Shown in pieces: positions 16,247 to 24,993 of a stretch of 64,000 bases of DNA (position 1 is its first letter; each line of letters opens with the position of its first letter). The position numbers and the translations under genes were made by a program. Source of the DNA: Hymenobacter convexus. Lineage in GTDB: Bacteria > Bacteroidota > Bacteroidia > Cytophagales > Hymenobacteraceae. A model generated the notes under the pieces. That model was not told the origin of the DNA, made no database searches, and saw nothing but the letters and a program-made list of their open reading frames with translations. The DNA lies in assembly GCF_030580955.1 (NCBI RefSeq), contig NZ_JAUQON010000002.1, positions 186,001 through 250,000 on the forward strand, in the 5' to 3' direction.

Positions 16247-17599
16247 ATGGCTGCACTTCCTCCCGTTTCGGCGGCAACGCCTCCCGCCGATACTGTTCCA
16301 CTCGGCACCGCGCCGCGCTACACGTCGGCGCTAAGCGCGGTCACGACGCTGTTTTTCCTGTGGGGCTTCATCACCTGCCTGAATGACATTCTGATTCCCT
16401 ACCTGAAAGCCATTTTCCAGCTCAGCTACGCGAAAGCGAATTGGATTAACGGGTGCTTTTTTGGGGCGTATTTTCTGATGAGCATTCCGGCGGGGCGGCT
16501 GGTGGCGCGCATCGGCTACAAGCGCGGGATGCTGCTGGGGTTTGGGGTAGCGGCCGCGGGCGCGTTTCTGTTTTATCCGGCGGCGGCGCAGCGGGTGTAC
16601 GGGCTATTTTTGGGGGCGCTGTTTGTACTGGCGTCGGGCATCACGCTGCTGCAGGTGGCGGCCAACCCCTACGTGGCCATTCTGGGGCCGGCCCGGTCGG
16701 CGTCGGTGCGGCTCACGCTCACGCAGGCGTTCAACTCATTGGGTACTACGCTGGCCCCGCTGCTGGGCAGCGCCCTCATTCTGAGCCACCTGCCCAAGCT
16801 CAGCACCGCCACCAGCGCGGCGGCCATTGATGTGACAGCCGTGCAAATTCCCTACCTGGTTATCGGCACCGTGCTGCTGCTCATCAGCCTGCTGCTGAGC
16901 CGCGTCGACCTGCCCCAGATTGAGCTGGCCACCGAACAGGTAGCTAACATTGACGCTGGTTCGGTGCGGGCCTGGCACTACCGGCATTTGGTACTGGGCG
17001 TGGTGGGCATTTTTGCCTACGTCGGGGCCGAGGTGGCCATTGGCTCGCACTTGGTGAGCTACTTGAGTTTAAATAGTGTCATGTCGAACATTCTCTTTTA
17101 TGTCAGAAATTTAGCCTCGACTTTTGGCCTGCAAAGATTTATTAACCCACAAAATGCACAGGAAGCAGCTGGCGTGATGGTTTCGTTTTATTGGGGGGCG
17201 GCCATGGTGGGCCGGTTTGCCGGCGCCTACCTGCTCAATAAGTTCTCGCCCGCCAAGCTACTCGCTTTCAATGCCGTGGCGGCGGCGGTGCTGGTGCTCA
17301 TCTCCATTAATACCACCGGCGAGGTGGCCATGTGGAGCCTGCTGGCCGTGGGGCTGATGAACTCCATCATGTGGCCCGTGATTTTCCCGCTGGCACTGGC
17401 CGGGCTGGGCCGCCACACCGAAGAAGGCTCGGGCCTGCTGTGTACCGCCGTGGTGGGCGGGGCGCTGGTGCCGCTGCTGTTCGGCGCCATTGCCGACCAC
17501 AGCAGCCTGCGCCTGGCGCTCTTGCTGCCGGTGCTGTGCTACGCCTACATTGTGTGGTACGGGCTGCGCGGCAGCCGCCGGGCGGCGGTGGCTGTTTAG
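16247..17599 (+). CDS. Sugar permease of the FucP/GluP MFS family
   Basis: 450 residues, 12 membrane segments. The family start is clear (LFFLWGFITCLNDILIPYLKAIFQLSYAKANWI), as are GRLVARIGYKRGMLLG and LQVAANPYVAILGP, which place it with L-fucose and glucose/galactose:H+ symporters. It imports a monosaccharide across the inner membrane. The next gene encodes an alpha-mannosidase in the same direction, so mannose or a related sugar is a reasonable guess. Oddity: around residues 272-310 (bases 17065-17160) the DNA turns AT-rich and the protein has extra, unusual sequence (SLNSVMSNILFYVRNLASTF) where relatives have a short loop. Confidence 0.9.
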   Translation: MAALPPVSAATPPADTVPLGTAPRYTSALSAVTTLFFLWGFITCLNDILIPYLKAIFQLSYAKANWINGCFFGAYFLMSIPAGRLVARIGYKRGMLLGFGVAAAGAFLFYPAAAQRVYGLFLGALFVLASGITLLQVAANPYVAILGPARSASVRLTLTQAFNSLGTTLAPLLGSALILSHLPKLSTATSAAAIDVTAVQIPYLVIGTVLLLISLLLSRVDLPQIELATEQVANIDAGSVRAWHYRHLVLGVVGIFAYVGAEVAIGSHLVSYLSLNSVMSNILFYVRNLASTFGLQRFINPQNAQEAAGVMVSFYWGAAMVGRFAGAYLLNKFSPAKLLAFNAVAAAVLVLISINTTGEVAMWSLLAVGLMNSIMWPVIFPLALAGLGRHTEEGSGLLCTAVVGGALVPLLFGAIADHSSLRLALLLPVLCYAYIVWYGLRGSRRAAVAV

Positions 17600-17630
17600 G
17601 GTACGGAGCTGGTCATCTCAAGAAGAAGGT

Positions 17631-17724
17631 TCATGCTGAGCGCAGTCGAAGCATCTCTAGCGCTTCGTTGAATCAGCATTCAATTACTTGCGCGGTAGAG
17701 ATGCTTCGACTGCGCTCAGCATGA
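17631..17724. repeat. Family A palindromic repeat, copy 2
   Basis: 29-bp perfect arms (TCATGCTGAGCGCAGTCGAA...) at 17631-17659 and 17696-17724, between the permease and mannosidase genes. The loop begins GCGCTTCGTTG, shared with the copy at 57333. Confidence 0.9.
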
Positions 17725-17743
17725 CGTTCAAGCTTACTTCAGT

Positions 17744-20032
17744 ATGCTAAAAACCCTTACCGCCCTGGCGGCCCTCTGGCTGGTAACTGATGCAGCCAAG
17801 GCCCAAACGCCCGCCCCGCAAGCCGACCCGGCTCAATGGGTGAACCCGCTCGTCGGCACCGATTCCAAGCCCGACCTCTCGAACGGCAACACCTACCCGG
17901 CCATTGCCCTGCCGTGGGGCATGAACTTCTGGATGCCGCAAACCGGCAAGATGGGCAGCGGCTGGGCCTACCAATACGCGGCCGACAAGCTGCGCGGCTT
18001 CAAGCAGACGCACCAGCCCTCGCCGTGGATGAACGACTACGGGCAGTTTGCTCTCATGCCCATCACCGGCCGGCGCGTGTTTGACGAGGACGCCCGCGCC
18101 AGCTGGTTTTCGCACAAAGCCGAAGTGGCCGAGCCCAACTACTACCGCGTGTACCTGGCCGACCACGACGTGACCACCGAAATAGCACCCACCGAGCGCG
18201 CCGCCCGCTTCCGCTTCACCTTCCCGCAAACCGACAGCGCCTACGTGGTGATTGACGCGCTGGACCGCGGCTCCTACGTCAAAGTACTGCCCGGGCAGCG
18301 CCGCGTCATTGGCTACACCACGCGCAACAGCGGCGGCGTGCCGAAGAATTTTAAGAACTATTTCATTCTGGAATTCGACCACGACTTCACCAGCACGGCC
18401 CTGTACCAGGATAAAGCCCTGGCGCCGGGTGTGCTGGAAGTGACGGCCAAGCACGCCGGGGCCGTAGTCGGCTTTAGAACCCAAAAAGGAGAGAAGGTGA
18501 ACGCGCGGGTAGCCTCCTCGTTCATCAGCCCCGAGCAGGCCGAATTGAACCTGCGCGAGATTGGCGAGCAGGACTTTGACGCCGTGCGCCGGCAGGGGCG
18601 CGCCGCCTGGAACAAGGCGCTGGGCCGCATCGAGATTGAGGGCGGGACGGAGGCGCAGCGGCGCACGTTTTACTCGTGTCTGTATCGCGCGCTGCTGTTT
18701 CCGCGCAAGCTGTATGAGCGGGATGCCGCTGGCAATGTGGTGCATTACAGCCCTTTCAACGGGCAGGTGCTGCCGGGCTATATGTACACCGACACGGGTT
18801 TCTGGGACACGTTTCGGGCGCTGTTTCCCTTCCTGAACCTGCTGTACCCGGATGTGAATGCCGAAATTCAGCAGGGCCTGGCCAACGACTACAAGGAAAG
18901 CGGCTGGCTGCCCGAATGGGCCAGCCCCGGCCTGCGTGACGTGATGGTGGGCAACAACTCGGCCTCGGTGGTGGCCGATGCCTACCTCAAGGGCATCCGG
19001 GGGCAGGACATGAACGTGCTCTACGAAGCTCTCACGCACGGCGCCAACAACGCCGGGCCCCTCGACGCCGTGGGCCGCAAGGGCGTGGTGTATTACAACA
19101 AGCTCGGCTACGTGCCCTACGATGTCAAAATCGACGAAAACGCGGCCCGCACGCTGGAATATGCCTACGATGATTTTACCATCTACCAGCTGGCCAAGGC
19201 GTTGAATAAGCCCAAGAAGGAAATTGACCTTTACGCCCGGCGCAGCCAGAACTACCGCAAGCTCTTCGACAAGGAAACCGGCCTGATGCGCGGCCGCAAC
19301 CAGGACGGCTCGTTCCAGAAGCCCTTCAACCCGTTTAAATGGGGCGACGCCTTCACCGAGGGCAACAGCTGGCACTACACCTGGTCGGTGTTTCACGACG
19401 TGCAGGGCTTGGTGGATTTGATGGGCGGCCGGCAGAAATTCGTGGCCACGTTGGACACCGTTTTCACGCTGCCGCCGGTGTTCGATGCGTCGTACTACGG
19501 CGAAGTCATCCACGAAATCAGGGAGATGCAGATTGCCAACATGGGCAACTACGCGCATGGCAACCAGCCCATTCAGCACATGGTGTACCTCTACAACTAC
19601 GCCGGCCAGCCCTGGAAGGCGCAGTACTGGGTGCGCGAAGCCCTCAACCGCCTCTACCTGCCCACCGCCGACGGCTACTGCGGCGACGAAGACAACGGCC
19701 AGACTTCGGCCTGGTACGTGTTTTCGGCCCTGGGCTTCTACCCCGTGTGCCCCGGCTCTGACCAGTACGTACTGGGCGCTCCGCTCTTCCCCAAAGCCAC
19801 CCTGCACCTGCCCTCGGGCAAGGACATTGTGTTGAACGCGCCCAACAACTCGGCTGAAAACCGCTACGTGAACAAGTTGACGCTCAACGGCCAGACTTAT
19901 GATAAGAACTGGCTCAGCCACTCGGAATTGATGCGGGGCGCGACGCTGAATTTCGATATGAGCGCCATTCCGAACAAGAGCCGGGGGACGGCACCGGCAG
20001 CGGCGCCGTACTCATTCTCGAAGGCGAAGTAA
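17744..20032 (+). CDS. GH92 alpha-1,2-mannosidase-like glycosidase
   Basis: 762 residues. A signal peptide (ending DAAKAQ) precedes a GH92 protein that begins VNPLVGTDSKPDLSNGNTYP and carries GMNFWMPQTG. The two lobes are an N-terminal beta-sandwich (to about residue 260) and a C-terminal (alpha/alpha)6 barrel. E539 in TEGNSWHYTW corresponds to the catalytic acid proposed for the family, and D648/D650 in GDEDNGQ to the base/calcium region. Enzymes of this family are calcium-dependent inverting exo-alpha-mannosidases that trim mannan or N-glycans in the periplasm or at the surface. No SusC/D pair is nearby, so the sugar released is probably taken up by the adjacent permease. Confidence 0.93.
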   Translation: MLKTLTALAALWLVTDAAKAQTPAPQADPAQWVNPLVGTDSKPDLSNGNTYPAIALPWGMNFWMPQTGKMGSGWAYQYAADKLRGFKQTHQPSPWMNDYGQFALMPITGRRVFDEDARASWFSHKAEVAEPNYYRVYLADHDVTTEIAPTERAARFRFTFPQTDSAYVVIDALDRGSYVKVLPGQRRVIGYTTRNSGGVPKNFKNYFILEFDHDFTSTALYQDKALAPGVLEVTAKHAGAVVGFRTQKGEKVNARVASSFISPEQAELNLREIGEQDFDAVRRQGRAAWNKALGRIEIEGGTEAQRRTFYSCLYRALLFPRKLYERDAAGNVVHYSPFNGQVLPGYMYTDTGFWDTFRALFPFLNLLYPDVNAEIQQGLANDYKESGWLPEWASPGLRDVMVGNNSASVVADAYLKGIRGQDMNVLYEALTHGANNAGPLDAVGRKGVVYYNKLGYVPYDVKIDENAARTLEYAYDDFTIYQLAKALNKPKKEIDLYARRSQNYRKLFDKETGLMRGRNQDGSFQKPFNPFKWGDAFTEGNSWHYTWSVFHDVQGLVDLMGGRQKFVATLDTVFTLPPVFDASYYGEVIHEIREMQIANMGNYAHGNQPIQHMVYLYNYAGQPWKAQYWVREALNRLYLPTADGYCGDEDNGQTSAWYVFSALGFYPVCPGSDQYVLGAPLFPKATLHLPSGKDIVLNAPNNSAENRYVNKLTLNGQTYDKNWLSHSELMRGATLNFDMSAIPNKSRGTAPAAAPYSFSKAK

Positions 20033-20036
20033 ACGC

Positions 20037-20126
20037 TCATGCAGAGCGCCGCGAAGCATCTCGCTCGGGGCAACAATCAAAAGAATTAGTGGCGGCACGC
20101 GAGATGCTTCGCTACGCTCTGCATGA
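20037..20126. repeat. Family A-related palindromic repeat (TCATGCAGAGCG variant)
   Basis: 27-bp arms at 20037-20063 and 20100-20126 with two mismatches. The core GAAGCATCTCG is shared with family A, but the outer part reads CATGCAGAGCG and lacks the GTC before GAAGC. Confidence 0.85.
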
Positions 20127-20134
20127 CGGTCAAA

Positions 20135-20172
20135 CAGAAAGCCCCGGCACTGCGCAGTGCCGGGGCTTTCTG
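20135..20172. terminator. Terminator between convergent genes
   Basis: A perfect 19-bp self-complementary stem (CAGAAAGCCCCGGCACTGC and complement) ends the mannosidase transcript and could also serve the leftward lipoprotein gene. Confidence 0.8.
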
Positions 20173-20196
20173 GTGTAAAAACGTGTCTGGTTTTGA

Positions 20197-20232
20197 CAGG
20201 ACGGATTGCTTCGGCTCCGCCTCGCAATGACA
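20197..20232. repeat. Half copy of a third dispersed repeat (GTCATTGCGAGG type)
   Basis: On the minus strand it reads TGTCATTGCGAGGCGGAGCC then GAAGCAATCC, a pattern analogous to family A but with a different core. Only one arm is present. Confidence 0.5.
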
Positions 20233-20237
20233 GACGA

Positions 20238-21275
20238 CTACTGATACTGAATGTACAGCGGCTTGGGCGTGAGCTGGGTCAGCACTTCCACCGGGGTCAT
20301 CATGTGGTGGGGCTTGGGCTTGGGGTCGTACTCGTAGAACAGCTTGAAGCCGGTGTATTGCACGGGCTCGGTCTGGATGTAGTCGTGGTACGAGTCCTTT
20401 TTCAGGGTGGGCTCGCCGTGGCCGTCCATGTGCATCACCACCTGCACGCGGGGGTCGAGCTTGATGTTTTTGTAGTTGGTAATCATCTTCCGGGTGAAGC
20501 GGTGCACCGTCAGCACCTTGGGCGGCAGGTGGTTTTCGCTCACAATGCGGGCCAGGAAGTTGATGGTGAAGTTCACGTCCTTAGCGTCGAGCGTGCCGAT
20601 GCGCTGGTTGGGGCGCACGCCGGGCATGGTGGCCAGGGAGAACTCCGGGTCGATGCCCAGGTGCACGTCGGGCTGCTTGAGGTAGGCTTCCAGCTTGGGC
20701 AGCTCCACGGGCAGGGTGCTGTGGCCGGGCTGCACGTCCAGAAACAGGATGCACTTGTGCTCGCGGGCCCAGCTCAGCACCTCGTCGATGGTGGCTTTGG
20801 AGTTCATCAGGCGCCACTTGCCGTCTTTGCCGGGCGTGCCCTGGGCCGTGATGGTCACGTTGTGCAGGGCGGCCTGCACCGGAATGCTAGGGTCGGCGGC
20901 CTGCCATTCCTTCAGCACGCCCGCAAACTTGCGGAACATCTGCTCCTTGGGCTCGCGCCCGAGAATGCCCATGCCCTTCGAGCGGATGTTGCCATAAAAC
21001 GCCACGATGCGGTGGCCCGGCAGGATGGCGCCCGGCAGCTGGCCGGTTTTGCGGGCAATGCTGTCGGCCTTCAGCGAGTCGCGCCGCATGGCCATCGCCT
21101 TGATTTTGATGGTGTCAATCGGGGCCGGCTGCGCGGCAACGCTGTCGCCGGTGGCGCCGGTGGCCCCTTTTTCGCCCTCGTTGGGGCTGGTTTTGCAAGC
21201 GGGCAGGCTGGCGGCGGCCAGCAAGCTGAGGGAGGCGGCCACGAGCGCAGCACGCGGCGTTAGGGAAAACAGCAC
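20238..21275 (-). CDS. Conserved lipoprotein, possible TIM-barrel hydrolase of unknown function
   Basis: 345 residues starting at GTG. The signal peptide ends in a lipobox (SLPAC|K), then a linker with a collagen-like GEKGATGATGD. The conserved domain (about 80-345) has PGHRIVAFYGN, ILFLDVQPGHS, LGIDPEFSL, VLTVHRFT and VVMHMDGHG. These motifs, spread at the ends of alternating strands, suggest a TIM-barrel with acidic/His active-site residues, and I recall similar unnamed proteins in actinobacteria and acidobacteria. The reaction is unknown. It would be anchored in the envelope, facing the periplasm unless exported further. Confidence 0.7.
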   Translation of the reverse strand: MLFSLTPRAALVAASLSLLAAASLPACKTSPNEGEKGATGATGDSVAAQPAPIDTIKIKAMAMRRDSLKADSIARKTGQLPGAILPGHRIVAFYGNIRSKGMGILGREPKEQMFRKFAGVLKEWQAADPSIPVQAALHNVTITAQGTPGKDGKWRLMNSKATIDEVLSWAREHKCILFLDVQPGHSTLPVELPKLEAYLKQPDVHLGIDPEFSLATMPGVRPNQRIGTLDAKDVNFTINFLARIVSENHLPPKVLTVHRFTRKMITNYKNIKLDPRVQVVMHMDGHGEPTLKKDSYHDYIQTEPVQYTGFKLFYEYDPKPKPHHMMTPVEVLTQLTPKPLYIQYQ

Positions 21276-21407
21276 TGAATAAAAACGAATTAGAAGGCCA
21301 ATACGACCCGCAAGTTAGCCCATTTTGCCGGGTTGGCGCTGGACTTAACGCGGAAAGGCTCCGGCCAATAGCGGAGCTTTTCGAGCGGTTTCTCACGTAA
21401 AGCCAAG

Positions 21408-22772
21408 TTATTGGCTGATAATTTTCACGTTTTCGCCACCGGGGAGGGCGGCGGTAGCAAACAAAATGGGCACGGTGAAGCTCACGGCCACGGGCTTGCC
21501 GTCCTGGGTGCCGGGCTCGAAGCGGGGCAGCTGGCCAATAGCCGCCACCACCGCGGCGTCGTATTCCGGCCCGAGGCCTTTCACAATGTTGGGGTTAAAC
21601 ACTTCGCCGCCGCTGTTCACGACGAAGGAAACGAACACCCGGCCCGTTTTCTGGTTGGCGGCCGATACCTGCGGGTAAGCCAGGTGGTTCTGAATGTATT
21701 CTACGATGGCCCGGTTGCCGCCACCGCCGGGCAGCTGGGGCATCTTTTCCACGTAGGTGTACACTTTTTCGAGCGTGGGCGGCGGCGGCGGGGGCGGCGG
21801 GGGCACCAGCGCATTTTGCGCGGCGCTGGAAGCGGCCTGCTCGGCGGGCGAAGCAACTTTTTCGCAGGCGACGGTGAACAACAAGGCGCTGAGCAAGGGC
21901 AGCGCCAGCCACTGCTTCCAGCGGCGAATGGGGGAGGTTTTCTGTATCATGGCAATGCGACGGAGGGTTTGGGAATGGGAAAAGGTGTGCGCAAGCGGGA
22001 CGGAGAAACCCAGGCGGCTGGCCACTTGCCGGGCCAACAGGTGTGTATAAGATTGGGCAGGGGAAAAGGCCGGCGCCTGGCGGGCGGCGTGGCGCAGGGC
22101 AGCCTCATCGGCCAGAAACTCGTGGGTGAGGGCCAGCGCCCGGCCGCACAAATGCACGAAGGGGTTGAACCACAGCCCGGCGCGCAGCAGCTCCAGTAGC
22201 AGGCGGTCGTAGGTATGGCCCTGGCGCGCGTGGGCCAGCTCGTGGCGCAGCACTTGGTCGGCCTCGGCCGGGCTCAGGGCCAGGGTTTCATCCCAGAAAA
22301 TGAGGCGGCCGAACGAGCTGGTGGGCAGCTGGCCGTGGGTGGGCACCAGCGTGTAGCCGGCGCGTTTTTCGCGGGCCAGGTGGCGCGTGCTCCGCCACAA
22401 TTGCCCCAACTCCAGAGCCAACCGGTCCAACATCAGTAGCACACCAGCTAAGTAAATGAATAGCAGCACCTGCGGCCAGTCGACTGCCGCAGCCGGCGCG
22501 CTGGTGGCCCCGCCGGGCCCCACGGCCACCGTGGGCAGCAGCACAGCGGCCACGCCGGTCAGCTGGAGCGCGGGCCCTACGCTCCAACTGGCGGGCAGGG
22601 CCACGGGCAGCAGCGGCAGGCCGGCGGCCAGCAGCGGCCCCAGCACCAGAAACCAGCGGTTGTAGGCAAAGCTGCGTTCCTGGTGCAGGGCCAGGCGGTA
22701 GCAGGTCCACCACGCGCCCAGCAACACCGTGCTGAGCACCATCCAATTAAGCAGGTTGAGTTGAGTCGTCAT
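21408..22772 (-). CDS. BlaR1-like M56 metallopeptidase fused to a TonB C-terminal domain
   Basis: 454 residues. Membrane helices near 7-27, 38-58, 68-90 and 105-125 surround an M56 domain with HELAH (H177, E178, H181), the zinc site of BlaR1/MecR1. A further hydrophobic segment (WLALPLLSALLFTVACEK) leads to a proline run and then a TonB C-terminal domain (IVEYIQNHLAYPQVS...GRVFVSFVVNSGGEV). It is the membrane sensor-protease paired with the BlaI-type repressor encoded upstream: on a signal, M56 proteins lead to repressor cleavage. The start is ATG 22772, overlapping the repressor gene by 26 bases. The TonB domain could touch the wall or an outer-membrane receptor. Confidence 0.9.
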   Translation of the reverse strand: MTTQLNLLNWMVLSTVLLGAWWTCYRLALHQERSFAYNRWFLVLGPLLAAGLPLLPVALPASWSVGPALQLTGVAAVLLPTVAVGPGGATSAPAAAVDWPQVLLFIYLAGVLLMLDRLALELGQLWRSTRHLAREKRAGYTLVPTHGQLPTSSFGRLIFWDETLALSPAEADQVLRHELAHARQGHTYDRLLLELLRAGLWFNPFVHLCGRALALTHEFLADEAALRHAARQAPAFSPAQSYTHLLARQVASRLGFSVPLAHTFSHSQTLRRIAMIQKTSPIRRWKQWLALPLLSALLFTVACEKVASPAEQAASSAAQNALVPPPPPPPPPTLEKVYTYVEKMPQLPGGGGNRAIVEYIQNHLAYPQVSAANQKTGRVFVSFVVNSGGEVFNPNIVKGLGPEYDAAVVAAIGQLPRFEPGTQDGKPVAVSFTVPILFATAALPGGENVKIISQ

Positions 22773-23154
22773 CGGTGGGGTTTTGGGGTTGGGAAGCGTG
22801 ACGGAGAAGTTCGTCGAGCTGGGCGGCATCGAGGTTTTCTTCTTTGGCGAAGAAGGAAACGAGCCGGCTGAAAGAATTACCGAAATGCCCGCCCAGCAGC
22901 TTGCGCAGCGAAAAGCGGCGGTAGTCGTCCTGGGCCACCAGCACGAAGTAGCGGTGCGTGCGCCCAAAGGCTTCGTGGTCGACAAAACCTTTGGTTTCCA
23001 AGATGCGGATGATGGTGGACACCGTGTTGTAGGCCGGCTGGGGCGTGGGCAGCTCGGCAAGCACGTCCTTCACGAAGGAGGGTCCGAGGCGCCAGAGCAC
23101 CTGCATGACTTGTTCTTCGGCGCGGGTAAGTTCGGGAAAAGCGGAGGAGTCCAT
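22747..23154 (-). CDS. BlaI/MecI-family transcriptional repressor
   Basis: 135 residues. An N-terminal winged helix (LTRAEEQVMQVLWRLGPSFV, then YNTVSTIIRILETKGFVDHE recognition helix) and a C-terminal helical dimerisation part are typical of BlaI/MecI/CopY. It would bind as a dimer to dyads in its own promoter and be inactivated through the M56 protein. Start at ATG 23154 (MDSSAFPELTRAEEQ); an upstream in-frame ATG at 23190 lies in the operator/promoter region. It is the first gene of the pair. Confidence 0.93.
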   Translation of the reverse strand: MDSSAFPELTRAEEQVMQVLWRLGPSFVKDVLAELPTPQPAYNTVSTIIRILETKGFVDHEAFGRTHRYFVLVAQDDYRRFSLRKLLGGHFGNSFSRLVSFFAKEENLDAAQLDELLRHASQPQNPTDDDSTQPA

Positions 23155-23179
23155 GAAAACGGATATCGTGAGGTGGATG

Positions 23180-23187
23180 TAAACGTA
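23180..23187 (-). promoter_or_regulatory. Likely -7 element of the blaI-type operon
   Basis: Minus strand TACGTTTA differs from TAnnTTTG by one base and lies about 25 bases before the ATG, directly next to the two dyads. Confidence 0.35.
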
Positions 23188-23188
23188 C

Positions 23189-23224
23189 AACTAATTTTTT
23201 AGTTTAAAAACTATTTCATTAGTT
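23189..23224. promoter_or_regulatory. Twin BlaI-type operators (AACTA-N6-TAGTT, two copies)
   Basis: Two 16-bp dyads with identical arms, at 23189-23204 and 23209-23224, have centres 20 bp apart (about two helical turns). They cover the region just upstream of the -7 element, in the spacer shared with the divergent trehalase gene. Confidence 0.7.
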
Positions 23225-23316
23225 ATGCCGGAAACGAGAGCAAAATAGGGCAAGGCCCGTAAGCATTTTGAAAGCGTATTGCTGCCCGGGGCGGGCGGCA
23301 GTCAACCCTTACTGCT

Positions 23317-24984
23317 ATGCCACGATTTTTCCTTTGCGGACTCCTGGGGCTCCTGAGCGCCGTATCTGGCCGGGCCCAAACCGAAACGGCGGCCCCTAAA
23401 GCGGCCCCTGCGGCTTCAGCGCCAAGCACGCTCGCCCCAACGCCTACTGCCCCGACGCCGGCCCGGCCGGCCTCGCCCCGGCAGCTGTTTCCGGGGCTGT
23501 TTGAGGCCGTGCAGCTGGGGCGCTTTTTTGCTGATAATAAGACCTTTGTAGACGCCGCGCCCCGGCAGCGTCCGGCCACCATTCTGGCGACATGGCGCCG
23601 CGAGAAAAGTCGTCCCGGCTTCCAGTTGAAGGCTTTCGTAACGGCGCATTTCGACCTGCCGGCTGACGACAGTGTGCCTTTCCAGACCGACCTGAAAGCC
23701 GGCCTGCGCCACCACCTCGACACGTTGTGGGCGGTGCTGGCCCGGCCCGCCGCGCCGGCCGTGGACCCGGCCGATTCGCTCGCCGCGTTTCGGTCGCTGC
23801 TGCCGCTGCCCCGGGCGTACCTGGTGCCGGGCGGGCGGTTTCGGGAGGTGTATTACTGGGATTCGTATTTCACGATGCTGGGGCTGGCCGAGGCCGGCAA
23901 GGGGCAATTGCTGAAAGACATCACCGACAATTTTGCCTTCCTCATCGGCCGCTACGGCTTCATCCCGAATGGCAACCGCAGCTATTACCTCACCCGCTCG
24001 CAGCCGCCGTTTTTTGCTCGCATGGTGCAGCTGCTGGCCCAGGAGCGCGGCAACGGCGAGCTGCTGCGCTACCGCCCGGCCCTGGAAGCCGAGTACCGCT
24101 ACTGGATGCAGGGCGCCGAAACCCTGAAGCCCGGCACCGCCGCCCGCCGCGCGGTGCGCCTGCCCTCCGGCGCCGTCCTCAACCGCTACTGGGACGACAG
24201 CGCCCAGCCGCGCGAAGAATCCTACGCCGAGGACGTGGCCGCCGCCAAGCGGAGCAAGCAGCCGCCCGCGCAGTTCTACCGCCACGTGCGGGCTGCCGCG
24301 GCGTCGGGCTGGGACTTCAGCAGCCGCTGGTTTGGGGCCGGGGGCGGGCTGGGCAGCATCCAAACCACCGATTTGGTGCCCGTTGACCTGAATTGTTTGC
24401 TTTATAACCTCGAAACGACGCTGGCCGAAGCCGCCCGCGTGGCCGGCCAGGCGGCGCAGGCCCGCGCCTACACCGCCAAGGCCGCCCAGCGCAAAGCCGC
24501 CCTGCTGGCCCTGAGCTGGGACGCCAAAGCCGGCTGGTTTCAGGACTATAACTGGCGGCGGCGCCAACGCTCCGGGGTGCGTACGCTGGCGGGGGTTTTT
24601 CCGCTGGCGTTTGGGCTGGCCACGGCGCCGCAGGCCAGCCGGGTGGCGGCAGGACTGAAGGCTAATTTCCTGAAGCCGGGCGGGTTGGTGACCACCCTCA
24701 ACCAAACCAGGCAGCAGTGGGACGCCCCCAACGGCTGGGCCCCGCTGCAATATCTGGCCATTGAGGGCCTAAAGCGCTACCAGCAGCCCGCCCTGGCCGA
24801 CACCGTGGCCCACCGCTGGGTGCGGCTGAACAGCCGCGTATTTGCCCAAACCGGCAAGCTGCTGGAGAAGTACGATGTGGTGAACATCAATCGGCCCGCC
24901 GGTGGCGGCGAGTACCCGCTGCAGGACGGTTTCGGGTGGACCAACGGGGTGCTGCTGCGGCTGCTGAACCGGGAGCGGCGGTAA
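23317..24984 (+). CDS. treA: Periplasmic alpha,alpha-trehalase (GH37)
   Basis: 555 residues. A signal peptide (to about residue 21) and an Ala/Pro-rich linker precede a GH37 catalytic domain. Both trehalase signatures are present: PGGRFREVYYWDSYFTMLGL (about 169-188) and QWDAPNGWAPLQ (about 467-478). D333 in SGWDFSSRW corresponds to the catalytic acid of the family, and GGGEYPLQDGFGWTNG lies near the C-terminus. It hydrolyses trehalose to two glucose outside the cytoplasm. It is divergent from the BlaI/M56 pair, so its promoter may be exposed to the same operators. Confidence 0.95.
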   Translation: MPRFFLCGLLGLLSAVSGRAQTETAAPKAAPAASAPSTLAPTPTAPTPARPASPRQLFPGLFEAVQLGRFFADNKTFVDAAPRQRPATILATWRREKSRPGFQLKAFVTAHFDLPADDSVPFQTDLKAGLRHHLDTLWAVLARPAAPAVDPADSLAAFRSLLPLPRAYLVPGGRFREVYYWDSYFTMLGLAEAGKGQLLKDITDNFAFLIGRYGFIPNGNRSYYLTRSQPPFFARMVQLLAQERGNGELLRYRPALEAEYRYWMQGAETLKPGTAARRAVRLPSGAVLNRYWDDSAQPREESYAEDVAAAKRSKQPPAQFYRHVRAAAASGWDFSSRWFGAGGGLGSIQTTDLVPVDLNCLLYNLETTLAEAARVAGQAAQARAYTAKAAQRKAALLALSWDAKAGWFQDYNWRRRQRSGVRTLAGVFPLAFGLATAPQASRVAAGLKANFLKPGGLVTTLNQTRQQWDAPNGWAPLQYLAIEGLKRYQQPALADTVAHRWVRLNSRVFAQTGKLLEKYDVVNINRPAGGGEYPLQDGFGWTNGVLLRLLNRERR

Positions 24985-24993
24985 AGATTTCAC

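Noticed and set aside
14427..16301. 624-residue open frame antisense to the MFS exporter
   Set aside because: Antisense of a membrane protein gives a His/Gln-rich frame; no supporting motif or promoter.
17747..19921. 724-residue open frame antisense to the GH92 gene
   Set aside because: High GC and codon bias open long antisense frames; the protein is His/Val/Gly-rich without any domain, and the GH92 frame carries clear family motifs.
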